Below, one piece after another: positions 43,566 to 51,904 of a DNA stretch of 64,000 bases (its first letter is position 1; each line of letters starts with the position of its first letter). The notes beneath the pieces are model-generated. The model was not told the DNA's origin. It saw only the letters and a list, made by a program, of their open reading frames with translations, and did no database searches. Location: assembly GCF_035916875.1 (NCBI RefSeq), contig NZ_JAXUHN010000077.1:1-64000 (forward strand). The letters run 5' to 3'. The translations under genes were made by a program, and so were the position numbers. This stretch comes from Methylomicrobium sp035916875 (lineage in GTDB: Bacteria; Pseudomonadota; Gammaproteobacteria; Methylococcales; Methylomonadaceae).

Positions 43566-44678
43566 GTGTCCGTGCATGTGCCGGCGAATCGTTCCGAAAT
43601 GTTGCTGATCATCGCCGGTTCCGGTCGTATGCTGGCCGAAGCCGCGCGCCAAGCCGGTTTTCGGGTATTGGTGCTGGATCTTTATGCCGACCTGGATACC
43701 CGGCTTCATGCTGTTGAGTTCTTCCGGGTGCCGTCATTGGCGATCGGACATGTCGCGCCAGTTCTGGATGATTTGATCGAGCGATACGGAGTCGCTCAAG
43801 TCATTTACGGCAGCGGCCTTGAAGCACATCCGGAAACCCTGGATTACCTCAATCATCACGTCACGATTCTGGGCAACACGCCTGCGGTTTTTCGCGGGCT
43901 CCAAAACAAGGTCGAGTTTTTTGCAACCCTCGGCGCGTTAAACATTCCTTTTCCAGAAGTCTCATTTACCGCGCCTGATACGGGTTGTGACTGGCTGGTC
44001 AAGCCGATGCAAGGACAGGGCGGCTTGGGGATTCGCCGTCATAACGCGAATTGCGTAATCGATTCATGCGCTTATTGGCAAAAATTCCAGCTTGGAACGG
44101 CAGGTTCCGTGCTGTTTTTGGCCGACACGAGAGGCGCGCGTGTGATCGGTTTCAACACGCAATTTACGGCCAAATTAAACACCGGCCTTGAATTCGCGTT
44201 TTCCGGCCTTATTAATCATTCAACTTTATCCCGCAGGCAGAAAGCGCTGATTTCCGGCTGGTTGACGCGATGCGTCCAGGCGTTTGCGTTGAAAGGCCTG
44301 AATTCGCTCGATTTCATACAACACGGCGAGCAAGTCCATGTTTTGGAGATCAATCCGCGTCCGTCCGCTAGCATGCAGTTATACGGCCATTTGCTGACTC
44401 GTCATATCGAAGTCTGCCGAGGCAGCTTGCCGGATGCGTTGCCGAAGCAAAAAAGTTTTGCAGGCTTCCGAGTCGTTTACGCTGATGCGGACCTTCGGAT
44501 TCCCGATGCTTTCCACTGGCCCGATTGGGCTCGGGACAGGTCGGAACCCGGTGCTGTTTGTCGCCCGGGGCAGCCCGTGTGCAGCATCATCGCCCGCCGG
44601 AGTGAGCCGCGGCAAGTGTTGGCGGCGCTTGCGGCCAGGCAGCAACAAATTTTCAATCAATTAATTAAGGTTCAGTGA
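43566..44678 (+). CDS. ATP-grasp protein of the H4MPT cluster
   Basis: 370 aa from GTG 43566. ATP-grasp ligase of unknown substrate. Visible pieces: an N-terminal Rossmann-like strand LLIIAGSGRMLAEAARQAGFRVLVLDLYADLDTR, the ATP-binding strand DWLVKPMQGQGGLGIRRH (about 135-152), and the metal-binding motif HVLEINPRPSASMQLYG (about 257-273). It starts 23 bp after mptG and ends one base before mch begins, so it is in the same operon. Ligases of this fold couple a carboxylate to an amine or thiol; addition of a side group to H4MPT or methanofuran is an inference. Confidence 0.75.
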   Translation: MSVHVPANRSEMLLIIAGSGRMLAEAARQAGFRVLVLDLYADLDTRLHAVEFFRVPSLAIGHVAPVLDDLIERYGVAQVIYGSGLEAHPETLDYLNHHVTILGNTPAVFRGLQNKVEFFATLGALNIPFPEVSFTAPDTGCDWLVKPMQGQGGLGIRRHNANCVIDSCAYWQKFQLGTAGSVLFLADTRGARVIGFNTQFTAKLNTGLEFAFSGLINHSTLSRRQKALISGWLTRCVQAFALKGLNSLDFIQHGEQVHVLEINPRPSASMQLYGHLLTRHIEVCRGSLPDALPKQKSFAGFRVVYADADLRIPDAFHWPDWARDRSEPGAVCRPGQPVCSIIARRSEPRQVLAALAARQQQIFNQLIKVQ

Positions 44679-44679
44679 G

Positions 44680-45663
44680 ATGGAATATCAAGCGAGTGTG
44701 AATAAATTGACCCAGCCCCTGGTACGGCATTTGATCGCGAATGCGGACAAACTGCGGGTGGCGGTCGAGACTCTCGATAACGGTTGCACGATCATCGATG
44801 CCGGCATCAAGGTGCCGGGCGGACTCGAAGCCGGCCGTATCATCGCCGAGATCTGTCTCGGCGGCATGGGCACGGTCACGCTGAGCCACAGCCCTTACAC
44901 CGCGAACTGGCCATTGACGGTGAATGTGCATACCGGCAATCCGGTACTGGGTTGCCTCGGCAGCCAGTATGCGGGCTGGAGCCTGTCGCACGAGAAATAT
45001 TACGCGCTCGGCTCGGGCCCGGCGCGCGCGCTGGCGACCAAGATGAAGGAGGGTCGCGAGGAGTCGGTCGAGGAATTGTATAAGGAACTGGGTTACCGCG
45101 ACAGCTTTGATTCGACCGCGCTGGTGATCGAAAACGATGCTATTCCGCCGCTGGAAATCGTTGAAAGAGTCGCCGGCGCCTGCAAGGTCGAGCCGTCCAA
45201 ACTGACGATCATTGTGACGCCGACCAGTTCGCTGGCTGGCGGTTTGCAGGTCGTTGCCCGTGTGCTCGAGGTTGCTATGCACAAGGCGCACGCGTTGCAT
45301 TTTCCGCTTGAAAACATCATCGACGGTTCCGGCAGCGCGCCGGTTTGCCCGCCGCATCCGAACTTCGTGAAGGCTATGGGGCGCACGAATGACGCGATTC
45401 TATTCGCGGGTCAGGTGCATTTATTCGTGAAGGGCAGCGACGAGGCGGCCGAAAAGCTTGCGAAAGAATTGCCGAGTTCGACATCTAAAGATTACGGCAA
45501 GCCGTTTGCGGATATTTTCAAGCAATACGAATACGATTTCTTCAAGATCGATCCGATGCTGTTCAGTCCGGCCAGCGTGATTGTTACCGCGGTCGAGTCG
45601 GGCAAGAGCTTCCGCGCGGGCAAGCTCGACAATGCGTTGCTGGATCAGTCTTTCGGCGCGTAA
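44680..45663 (+). CDS. mch: Methenyl-H4MPT cyclohydrolase
   Basis: 327 aa. Converts methenyl-H4MPT to formyl-H4MPT in the formaldehyde oxidation route. The whole sequence fits this family: NKLTQPLVRHLIANADKLRVAVETLDNGCTIIDAGIKVPGGLEAG at the start, GGMGTVTLSHSPYTANWPLTVNVHTGNPVLGCLGSQYAGWSLS (residues about 60-105), then IIDGSGSAPVCPPHPNFVKAMGRTNDAILFAGQVHLFVKG. It is followed after 9 bp by a RimK-like ATP-grasp gene, the order known from methylotroph C1 clusters. Cytoplasmic. Confidence 0.95.
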   Translation: MEYQASVNKLTQPLVRHLIANADKLRVAVETLDNGCTIIDAGIKVPGGLEAGRIIAEICLGGMGTVTLSHSPYTANWPLTVNVHTGNPVLGCLGSQYAGWSLSHEKYYALGSGPARALATKMKEGREESVEELYKELGYRDSFDSTALVIENDAIPPLEIVERVAGACKVEPSKLTIIVTPTSSLAGGLQVVARVLEVAMHKAHALHFPLENIIDGSGSAPVCPPHPNFVKAMGRTNDAILFAGQVHLFVKGSDEAAEKLAKELPSSTSKDYGKPFADIFKQYEYDFFKIDPMLFSPASVIVTAVESGKSFRAGKLDNALLDQSFGA

Positions 45664-45672
45664 AAGGCATTC

Positions 45673-46593
45673 GTGCGCCGCGTTGCAATTTTTACCGACG
45701 ATCCTGGGTGGCACGGCAAACAGCTCAGCCTGGCGTTTGCCGAGTTCGGCTATAGCGCGGAATTCGTTTCGCTGGCCGAATGCCGGCTTACGCTGGCGTC
45801 CGGCAGGCTGCCGATATGGATTCCGGGATTTGAACAGGTGCTTCCCGATGCCGTGTTTGTACGCGGCGTGCCGGGCGGTTCGCTCGAAGAAGTCGTCTTG
45901 TATCTGGATATTCTGCATGCTTTGAAGTTCTTGGGTGTTCCGGTTTATAACGACGGCCGCGCGATCGAGCGCAGTGTCGACAAGGGCATGACCAGCTTTC
46001 TGTTGCAGCGCGCGGGCTTGCCGACCCCGCCGACCTGGGTGCTGCGCGATCCCGATGAGGCGCAGCGGATCGCCGGGAGCGAATTGCAAAACGGTCATTT
46101 GCTGATCAGCAAGCCTCTGTTCGGCTCGCAGGGCGAAGGCATTCGCCGGATCGAAAAAATGACCGATCTGTTCTGGTTGACCTCGAGCCGCGGCGTTTAT
46201 TATCTGCAACGCTTCGTGCACGCGGCCGGAGAGGGGTACCACGATCACCGCGTGTTCGTAATCGACGGCTGTGCTGTCGCCGCGATGCGGCGGCGCGGAA
46301 AATCGTGGTTGAATAATGTCGCGCAGGGTGCGGACTGCGAATGGATCGATGCGAGCAGTGAGTTGGCCGAGCTGGCGATCAAGGCGACCCAAACGCTCGA
46401 GATGGATTATGCGGGCGTCGACATCATGCTCGATCGGGACGGTCATTACACGGTGATCGAGGTGAACAGCGTGCCTGCCTGGAAGGGGCTCGAAAGCGTT
46501 TGTGACGTGAATGTCGCGGCGCTGCTGGTCGAGGATTTGGTCGGGCGCTATCTGGGATTGACCCGCTCCGGGGCGCCCGCCGAAATTTCATGA
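45673..46593 (+). CDS. RimK-like ATP-grasp ligase of the H4MPT cluster
   Basis: 306 aa from GTG 45673. ATP-grasp enzyme close to RimK-type glutamate ligases: RAIERSVDKGMTSFLLQRAGLPTPPTWVL (about 96-124), HLLISKPLFGSQGEGIRRI (ATP loop), EGYHDHRVFVIDG and the metal-binding DRDGHYTVIEVNSVPAWKGL. In methanogens a ligase of this kind (MptN) adds glutamate to H4MPT; a similar role is plausible here but not proven. Its place after mch corresponds to orf5 of the Methylorubrum cluster, to my knowledge. It overlaps the next gene by 4 bp. Confidence 0.8.
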   Translation: MRRVAIFTDDPGWHGKQLSLAFAEFGYSAEFVSLAECRLTLASGRLPIWIPGFEQVLPDAVFVRGVPGGSLEEVVLYLDILHALKFLGVPVYNDGRAIERSVDKGMTSFLLQRAGLPTPPTWVLRDPDEAQRIAGSELQNGHLLISKPLFGSQGEGIRRIEKMTDLFWLTSSRGVYYLQRFVHAAGEGYHDHRVFVIDGCAVAAMRRRGKSWLNNVAQGADCEWIDASSELAELAIKATQTLEMDYAGVDIMLDRDGHYTVIEVNSVPAWKGLESVCDVNVAALLVEDLVGRYLGLTRSGAPAEIS

Positions 46594-47474
46594 TAGCGCC
46601 GTCAACACTCGAAGCGCTGTTTCGTGAAGCCTGCGAAATCGAATTGCAGGCGTTCAAGCCGGGCAATATCAGCGTCTATGCGGACGGGCACGACATGACG
46701 GTAGCCGACTTTCGACGCAGCGCCGAAGCCAGCGCCGGGCCGTTGTGCAATCCCGCTTATTCCCTCGGTGAGAAAATCTATTACGCGGTCAAGGCGACGC
46801 GCGAGGCGGTCGGCTGCAATACGAACCTCGGAATTATATTGCTGTGCGCGCCGCTGGTGCAGGCGGCGTATCAGGTGCTGGGTGAGCCATTGCGGCAGGC
46901 TTTGAGGCGGGTGTTGTCTTCGACCACGATCGACGATGCGGACTGGGTTTTCAAGGCGATCACGCTGGCCGCTCCCGGCGGACTCGGCAGCGCGAGCGAG
47001 CAGGATGTGCATCAACAAGCGACCGTTAACCTGCTCGAAGCGATGCGTTTGGCGGCCTCGAGAGACCGCATAGCCTTTCAATATAGCTCAAATTATCAAG
47101 ATATATTCGATTTCTCCACAAAATTGTATTACAATGTTATAAGTGGAAGGATTGGTCGTAATTGGGCGGCTCTAATGGTTTATGCCGGATTGCTGAGCCG
47201 GTTTCCCGATAGCCATATCGAAAGGAAGTATGGTGATCAATTCACCGGGATGGTAGCGGCCAGGATGGCTGGGCTTGGTGATGCGCTTTTGAAAGCAGAA
47301 AGTCCCGAGCAAATGTTGCCGTTGCTTTATCAAATAGATCAGGAATTCAAGTCCAAGGGCATTAATCCCGGTACGACGGCCGATCTAACCGTGGCAACAC
47401 TTTTTACCGTATTGTTGGAAGATGTTTTGAGCGAGGCGAGCGCTACAGCGGCGAGTTGCCAAGCACGGATATAA
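46590..47474 (+). CDS. CitG-like (triphosphoribosyl-dephospho-CoA synthase family) protein of the C1 cluster
   Basis: 294 aa. Belongs to the CitG/MdcB family by its AFKPGNISVYADGHDMT start (about 20-36), GCNTNLGIILLCAPL (about 72-86) and an extended helical body. True CitG proteins make a CoA-derived prosthetic group. In methylotrophs the orf7 relative beside mch and fae is thought to act in H4MPT or methanofuran synthesis. The 3' part (from about 47050) is less GC-rich than the rest of the cluster. It overlaps the RimK-like gene by 4 bp and precedes fae by 66 bp. Confidence 0.75.
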   Translation: MIAPSTLEALFREACEIELQAFKPGNISVYADGHDMTVADFRRSAEASAGPLCNPAYSLGEKIYYAVKATREAVGCNTNLGIILLCAPLVQAAYQVLGEPLRQALRRVLSSTTIDDADWVFKAITLAAPGGLGSASEQDVHQQATVNLLEAMRLAASRDRIAFQYSSNYQDIFDFSTKLYYNVISGRIGRNWAALMVYAGLLSRFPDSHIERKYGDQFTGMVAARMAGLGDALLKAESPEQMLPLLYQIDQEFKSKGINPGTTADLTVATLFTVLLEDVLSEASATAASCQARI

Positions 47475-47540
47475 GTCGACAGTCGATATTAAACTGGAAT
47501 CATTTTTTTTAACTTTTTTCTTCACAGGGGAAAAACAAGC

Positions 47541-48050
47541 ATGGCTAAAATCAATAAATTGTGCGTTGGTGAATCTTTAGTTGGCGAAGGCAACGAAGTT
47601 GCGCACATCGACCTGATCATCGGACCAAGAGGTTCGGCTGCTGAAAGCGCATTCGCTATCGCCTTGACAAATAACAAAGACGGTTTTTCTACTTTGTTGG
47701 CGGTTGTTGCGCCTAACCTGATGGTTAAGCCTGCAACTATTTTGTTCAATAAAGTAACCATCAAAGGTGCAAAACAAGCCGTGCAAATGTTTGGCCCAGC
47801 GCAACGCGGCGTCGCGATGGCTGTTGCTGACAGCGTTGAAGACGGCACCATCCCAGCCGACGAAGCCGATGACCTGTTCATCAGCGTTGGCGTTTTCATC
47901 CACTGGGCTGCTGAAGACGACGCAAAAATCCAAGAATACAACTATAAAGCAACCAAAGAAGCAATCGCTCGCGCTGTTGCCGGTTCTCCTACCGCTGCTG
48001 AAGTTGTTGCCGCCAAAGGCACTGCGAAACACCCATTCGCTGCCAACTAA
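47541..48050 (+). CDS. fae: Formaldehyde-activating enzyme
   Basis: 169 aa. Speeds condensation of formaldehyde with H4MPT to methylene-H4MPT, the entry to the detoxifying and energy-yielding route. The sequence is typical from start to end: KINKLCVGESLVGEGNEVAHIDLIIGPRGSAAESAF with the active-site His22, then NLMVKPATILFNKVTIKGAKQAVQMFGPAQRGVAMAVADSV. Its base and codon use differs from neighbours (fewer GC-ended codons, many AAA/CGT/GTT), as in very highly expressed genes. A ribosome site (AGGGGA) precedes the ATG. A strong terminator follows 21 bp later. Confidence 0.97.
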   Translation: MAKINKLCVGESLVGEGNEVAHIDLIIGPRGSAAESAFAIALTNNKDGFSTLLAVVAPNLMVKPATILFNKVTIKGAKQAVQMFGPAQRGVAMAVADSVEDGTIPADEADDLFISVGVFIHWAAEDDAKIQEYNYKATKEAIARAVAGSPTAAEVVAAKGTAKHPFAAN

Positions 48051-48071
48051 TCAGCTTTTAGCTTTTTAGGA

Positions 48072-48108
48072 GCAAAAAAATACCCCACTCGTTGGGGTAT
48101 TTTTTTGC
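48072..48108. terminator. Bidirectional intrinsic terminator between fae and HisA-like gene
   Basis: Perfect 15-bp stem (48072-48086 with 48094-48108) around the loop ACTCGTT; A- and T-runs are built into the arms so it works in both directions. It ends fae on the plus strand and the convergent HisA-like gene on the minus strand. The right arm reaches the last base before the HisA-like stop codon. Confidence 0.9.
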
Positions 48109-48795
48109 CTAAAGCGCGGCGAGTTCGGCGCGTCCGATCGCACCCGAATGCAGCGCGCTGGCAATCAGCGCCTGTGCGATGCCGACTTTTTTTAACGCCA
48201 GCAAGTCTTCCAAGTTTCTGATGCCTCCGGCAGCAATAAAATTTTTGTCGGGATAATTTCCATAAAACGCCGCCAATCTTTCCAAATCGGGTCCTGAATC
48301 GCTGCCGACGCGCTCCAGTGTCATGATGATAATATCGTTCGGCCAATAGCCGGGTGTCGTAAAGAGGCTATCGGCTCCCAGGCGTTTTGTGCCGACAGAG
48401 TCCAGCGACAAAATAAAATCCTTCGCGCAACTTTCAAGTAGATTCACGGTATCATCCCGAAAAGATTCGCTGCCGAGCACCGTTTTAATGTTTTTAAGCG
48501 TATTGTTGTGCGACGGCGGGGGGGGGAAGCCGCTATCAAGCCAGAAGGTGCGTTCTGGAAAACGCTCTGCCGCCGCGTTGATCAAGTTCTGATGCTCTCC
48601 TTTTTGCTCCAGAGAATTCAGGTCGGCGATATAAAAAGTCTGAAAATCATATAAATTCAGATAAGCGTCGATCACGTCGAAAATATCTGCGGATAAGCAT
48701 AAGGCGGTATGAATCGGCAAATAAGAATCGCGCCTACCCTGCCTGGCGTGTACGACTAAACCGTCTTTCAAATCGATTACGGGAATAACTTGCAT
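48109..48795 (-). CDS. HisA/HisF-like TIM-barrel protein of the C1 cluster
   Basis: 228 aa. Resembles HisA: VIPVIDLKDGLVVHARQG (Asp8 as the first catalytic-like acid), FILSLDSVG (second acid strand), and a C-terminal phosphate site FIAAGGIRNLEDLLALKKVGIAQALIASALHSG. It lacks parts of true HisA and lies away from any his gene. A similar HisA-like gene occurs in methylotroph C1 clusters, so a role in cofactor synthesis is likely. A run of nine G (plus strand 48518-48526) encodes part of PPPP in the middle; a slip there would break the gene. Confidence 0.75.
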   Translation of the reverse strand: MQVIPVIDLKDGLVVHARQGRRDSYLPIHTALCLSADIFDVIDAYLNLYDFQTFYIADLNSLEQKGEHQNLINAAAERFPERTFWLDSGFPPPPSHNNTLKNIKTVLGSESFRDDTVNLLESCAKDFILSLDSVGTKRLGADSLFTTPGYWPNDIIIMTLERVGSDSGPDLERLAAFYGNYPDKNFIAAGGIRNLEDLLALKKVGIAQALIASALHSGAIGRAELAAL

Positions 48796-48831
48796 GATTT
48801 AGTGACTTCATCCAAAAGCGTGTTACAGCAA

Positions 48832-48840
48832 TGATACAAT
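48832..48840 (+). promoter_or_regulatory. Extended -10 promoter candidate for the ATP-grasp/hydantoinase-like pair
   Basis: TGATACAAT reads as TGn-TACAAT, an extended -10 element. No good -35 box lies 17 bp upstream, which extended -10 promoters tolerate. It lies 68 bp before the ATG at 48908. Confidence 0.35.
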
Positions 48841-48907
48841 ATTCCGTTTGATTGCATCGATGCTCTTTCGATGAGGCGGTGAAAAAACGCATGATAATGG
48901 ACGCGCA

Positions 48908-49909
48908 ATGAAAATTCTGGTGTTCGAATACATTAGCGGCGGCGGCTTCAATCGAGACGAGTTGCCAGCGTCACTGGCCGGCGAAGGTCTATTGATGCTT
49001 AAAGCGTTGCTGGGTGGGCTGAACGAGATTCCGGAATTGGACGTTACAGTGATGCTCGATGCGCGTCTTTCGGCTCAAGTTGAGTCGCCAGCTATCGAGA
49101 TAGCCTTGATCGGCCCGCAAGACGACTGTTTCGAGCGTTTTGAACAACTGGTCGAACAGCACGATGCGATCTGGCCTATTGCGCCGGAGTTCGATGCGAT
49201 TTTATTCAAGTTGTGCCGGGTAGTCGAGCGGCTTGGCAAAACTTTGCTGGCGCCCGCTTCGGCAGCGGTGCGGCTGACTGCGGACAAATTCAAGACTTTC
49301 CAATGCTTGGTAGGCCGGCAGATTCCGACCGTTGCGACCCGACTTTTCGCCGATTGCCCTTCTTTCCCGGGCGAGAGTATCGTCAAACCGATAGACGGAG
49401 CGGGCTGTGGCGATAGCTATCTCGTGCGGGACTCGGTTGATTTTGACAGGCTCGCGGCGTGCCGGCAGGGTGCGGGTCGCTTTATCATTCAGCCTCATCT
49501 GAGCGGCGAGAAAACCAGTCTGTCCTGTTTATTCAGAAACGGTCGGGGCTGGATTTTGTCCGTCAATTTGCAGCAATTCGAGATTGTTAACAACCAGTAT
49601 CAACTTTCCGCAATTCGGGTCAATCATCGCTTCGATTGCAGTCTTTATCAGGATTTGGTTGCCGGCATTGCTAAGGCGGTGCCCGGCTTATGGGGCTGCG
49701 TCGGCATCGACCTGATCGAAACGCCCGCGCAAGCCCTGGTTTTGGAAATCAACCCCCGCTTAACGTCTTCCTTCGCGGGGCTGAATGCGGCCCTGGGAGT
49801 TAATGCCGCCGCGCTGGTACTGCAGTTATTGCATGGCGATCCAGTTATTCACCGCACGATGAATAAAATGGTAACCGTTCAGATCAAACAGAAAATAGAT
49901 GGCGATTGA
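48908..49909 (+). CDS. ATP-grasp protein of the H4MPT cluster (third)
   Basis: 333 aa. ATP-grasp family: FEYISGGGFNRDELPASLAGEGLLMLKALLGGL at the start is typical of a C1-cluster subfamily; further ADKFKTFQCLVGRQIPTVATRLF, SIVKPIDGAGCGDSYLV (ATP loop, about 157-173) and ALVLEINPRLTSSFAGLNAALGVNAA (metal site). It corresponds best to orf17 of methylotroph clusters, to my memory. It overlaps the hydantoinase-like gene by 11 bp. The substrate is unknown; a third ATP-grasp in one cofactor cluster suggests several ligation steps. Confidence 0.75.
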   Translation: MKILVFEYISGGGFNRDELPASLAGEGLLMLKALLGGLNEIPELDVTVMLDARLSAQVESPAIEIALIGPQDDCFERFEQLVEQHDAIWPIAPEFDAILFKLCRVVERLGKTLLAPASAAVRLTADKFKTFQCLVGRQIPTVATRLFADCPSFPGESIVKPIDGAGCGDSYLVRDSVDFDRLAACRQGAGRFIIQPHLSGEKTSLSCLFRNGRGWILSVNLQQFEIVNNQYQLSAIRVNHRFDCSLYQDLVAGIAKAVPGLWGCVGIDLIETPAQALVLEINPRLTSSFAGLNAALGVNAAALVLQLLHGDPVIHRTMNKMVTVQIKQKIDGD

Positions 49910-50942
49910 AATAATCGGATGGGACATCGGTGGTGCGCATATCAAAGCCGCCGTGTTGAACGCGCGGGGCGAATTGACCGCGATCAGGCAGAAACCATGC
50001 CCGTTGTGGCAAGGCCTCGACAAACTCCGGTCTGCGGTTGATTCGATTATGCACGAATTGCCGTCCGCGCCTTATCGTCATGCTATAACGATGACCGGCG
50101 AACTGGTCGATTTGTTTGCGGGCCGCGATGACGGCGTCAAAACGATCATCGAGACGATGATTGGGCTTTTGCCGGGCGCCGATCTATTGATTTATGCCGG
50201 TAAACTGGGATTTTTGAATGCGTCGAAGCTTGATAGCCGCCATTATGAATCGATCGCCTCGGCAAACTGGTTGGCAAGCGCAAGTTATGCCGCGCAGAAA
50301 ATCGGCCGCGGCCTGTTTATCGATATCGGCAGTACGACGACCGATATTTTGCTGCTCGATAAAGGCAGGGTGAAGGCCGAAGGCTACAGCGATTATGAAC
50401 GCCTGGTGACTCAGGAGTTGATCTATACCGGCATCGTCAGAACTGCGGTGATGGCGATTGCGGAGTGCGTCGAGGACCGGGACGGTGAAGTGGGTCTGAT
50501 GGCCGAATACTTCGCGACGATGGCGGATGTGTACCGGCTGACCGGAGAATTGAACGAGGCTCACGATCAGGCCGATACGGCCGACGGCGCCGAAAAAACC
50601 GTGTTCGCGAGTGCCAGGCGCTTGTCGCGGATGGTCGGCTGCGATTTCGATCCCGTCGAATTGCCGCGGTGGCAAAGATTGGCTGAAAATCTGCGCGCGA
50701 GGCAATTGCAAAAAATTCGCCGCGGCTGTGAAAAACAATTGGCGCGCGGGAGTCTTGCTGTATCGATACCTTTCGTCGGTGCCGGGGTAGGACGTTTTCT
50801 AGTCAAGTGCTTGGCTGATTCGATCGGCTATCCTTATCTCGATTTCTCGGAGTTATTCCCTGCAATGACAAATGTAAACGGCATGACTGCCGCCGATTGC
50901 GCGCCGGCGGTTGCGGTTGCAAGTTTGGCCAGAGGGTATTAA
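49899..50942 (+). CDS. H4MPT-linked C1-transfer pathway protein (hydantoinase/oxoprolinase-like fold)
   Basis: 347 aa. Belongs to the ASKHA-type hydantoinase A/oxoprolinase-like family found only beside H4MPT genes: GWDIGGAHIKAAVLNARGEL at the start (first phosphate motif), ITMTGELVDLFAGRDDGVKTI, GLFIDIGSTTTDILLLDKGRVK (second phosphate motif, about 142-163) and SIPFVGAGVGRFLVKCLADSIG. The exact reaction is not established, to my knowledge. It overlaps the ATP-grasp gene by 11 bp and ends the cluster. Confidence 0.85.
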   Translation: MAIEIIGWDIGGAHIKAAVLNARGELTAIRQKPCPLWQGLDKLRSAVDSIMHELPSAPYRHAITMTGELVDLFAGRDDGVKTIIETMIGLLPGADLLIYAGKLGFLNASKLDSRHYESIASANWLASASYAAQKIGRGLFIDIGSTTTDILLLDKGRVKAEGYSDYERLVTQELIYTGIVRTAVMAIAECVEDRDGEVGLMAEYFATMADVYRLTGELNEAHDQADTADGAEKTVFASARRLSRMVGCDFDPVELPRWQRLAENLRARQLQKIRRGCEKQLARGSLAVSIPFVGAGVGRFLVKCLADSIGYPYLDFSELFPAMTNVNGMTAADCAPAVAVASLARGY

Positions 50943-51122
50943 CCGCTCTTCCGCGCTTGCCGCTGCGGCAGGTGTGGAAAATGCAGGTATCCGGGATGTT
51001 GTGCGTTCGGTGCCTTTCGGAAAATCGATATACCACGTAGAAAAATATTCATGTTTTGTCCTGGCGGGCGCAGTTTTTGCTAAACTCGATAGAGTAGAAA
51101 TCAATTGTCAGGAGGGATCGCA

Positions 51123-51791
51123 GTGGACGGGAGCATCATGTTAAAAAACACAACGCCGTTGAATCAAGGCGCACTGAGCGCATTTTTGCACTTATGCCAT
51201 AAAAAAAAATATCCGGCCAAAGCGACCGTGATTAGGCCCGGCGATGTCGGCGACCGGCTGTATTTCATTATCGAAGGCTCTGTCAGTATCTGCGCCGAAG
51301 ACGAAGAGGGCAGTCAGGAAATCATCCTTGCCTATCTGAACAAAAATGAGTTCATCGGCGAAGTCGGTGTTTTTAAGGGCAGCGAGGTGCGCAAAGTGAG
51401 CGTGAGAACGCGCAGTGCTTGCCATTTGGCCGAGATCGGCTATGAGCGTTTCAAACAGGCGCTCAAAAAAGAGCTGTTGGACTTTGCACCAGACCTGCTT
51501 TATATGCTGGGCGATCAATTGGCGTCACGGTTATTGCTGACCAGTCGCAAATTTTGCGATCTGGCTTTCATGGATGTCGAAGGGCGGATTGCAAGGGCTT
51601 TGCTCGATCTGAGCAGGCAGCCCGATGCGATTACGCATCCGGACGGGATGCAGTTGCATATTACCCGCCAGGAAATCGGCCGCTTGGTCGGCTGTTCTCG
51701 GGAAATGGCCGGGCGCGTGTTAAAGGAATTAGAAGAAAAACAATTGATTACCGCGCACGGCAAGACGATCGTGGTGTTTGGGACTCGGTGA
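51123..51791 (+). CDS. crp: Crp/Vfr-type cyclic-nucleotide-responsive regulator
   Basis: 222 aa from GTG 51123, which has the strong ribosome site GGAGG 7 bases upstream; ATG 51138 is the alternative and TTG 51105 is less likely. The cyclic-nucleotide domain (residues about 15-125) includes PGDVGDRLYFIIEGSVSI and NEFIGEVGVF, with NEFIGE-G-F matching the FIGE..F phosphate cassette; the usual Arg-Ser pair (RSA) is VRTRSACHLAEI. The DNA-binding helix-turn-helix is MQLHITRQEIGRLVGCSREMAGRVLKELEEKQLI, ending GKTIVVFGTR, very near Crp/Vfr. It controls many genes in relatives; local targets unknown. Confidence 0.85.
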   Translation: MDGSIMLKNTTPLNQGALSAFLHLCHKKKYPAKATVIRPGDVGDRLYFIIEGSVSICAEDEEGSQEIILAYLNKNEFIGEVGVFKGSEVRKVSVRTRSACHLAEIGYERFKQALKKELLDFAPDLLYMLGDQLASRLLLTSRKFCDLAFMDVEGRIARALLDLSRQPDAITHPDGMQLHITRQEIGRLVGCSREMAGRVLKELEEKQLITAHGKTIVVFGTR

Positions 51792-51904
51792 TTTTGCAGT
51801 CGCCAATCTTTCCAAACAAAGAAAATCGGCCTGTTGATCGCTCTCTTCTACTTGTAGGCAGTTTTCTTTTACGAAGCAATACTCACTCTATAGTCGCATT
51901 GGCG

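Noticed and set aside
45421..46446. 341-codon minus-strand open frame opposite mch and the RimK-like gene
   Set aside because: Composition is that of a shadow frame; both plus-strand genes have full family motifs.
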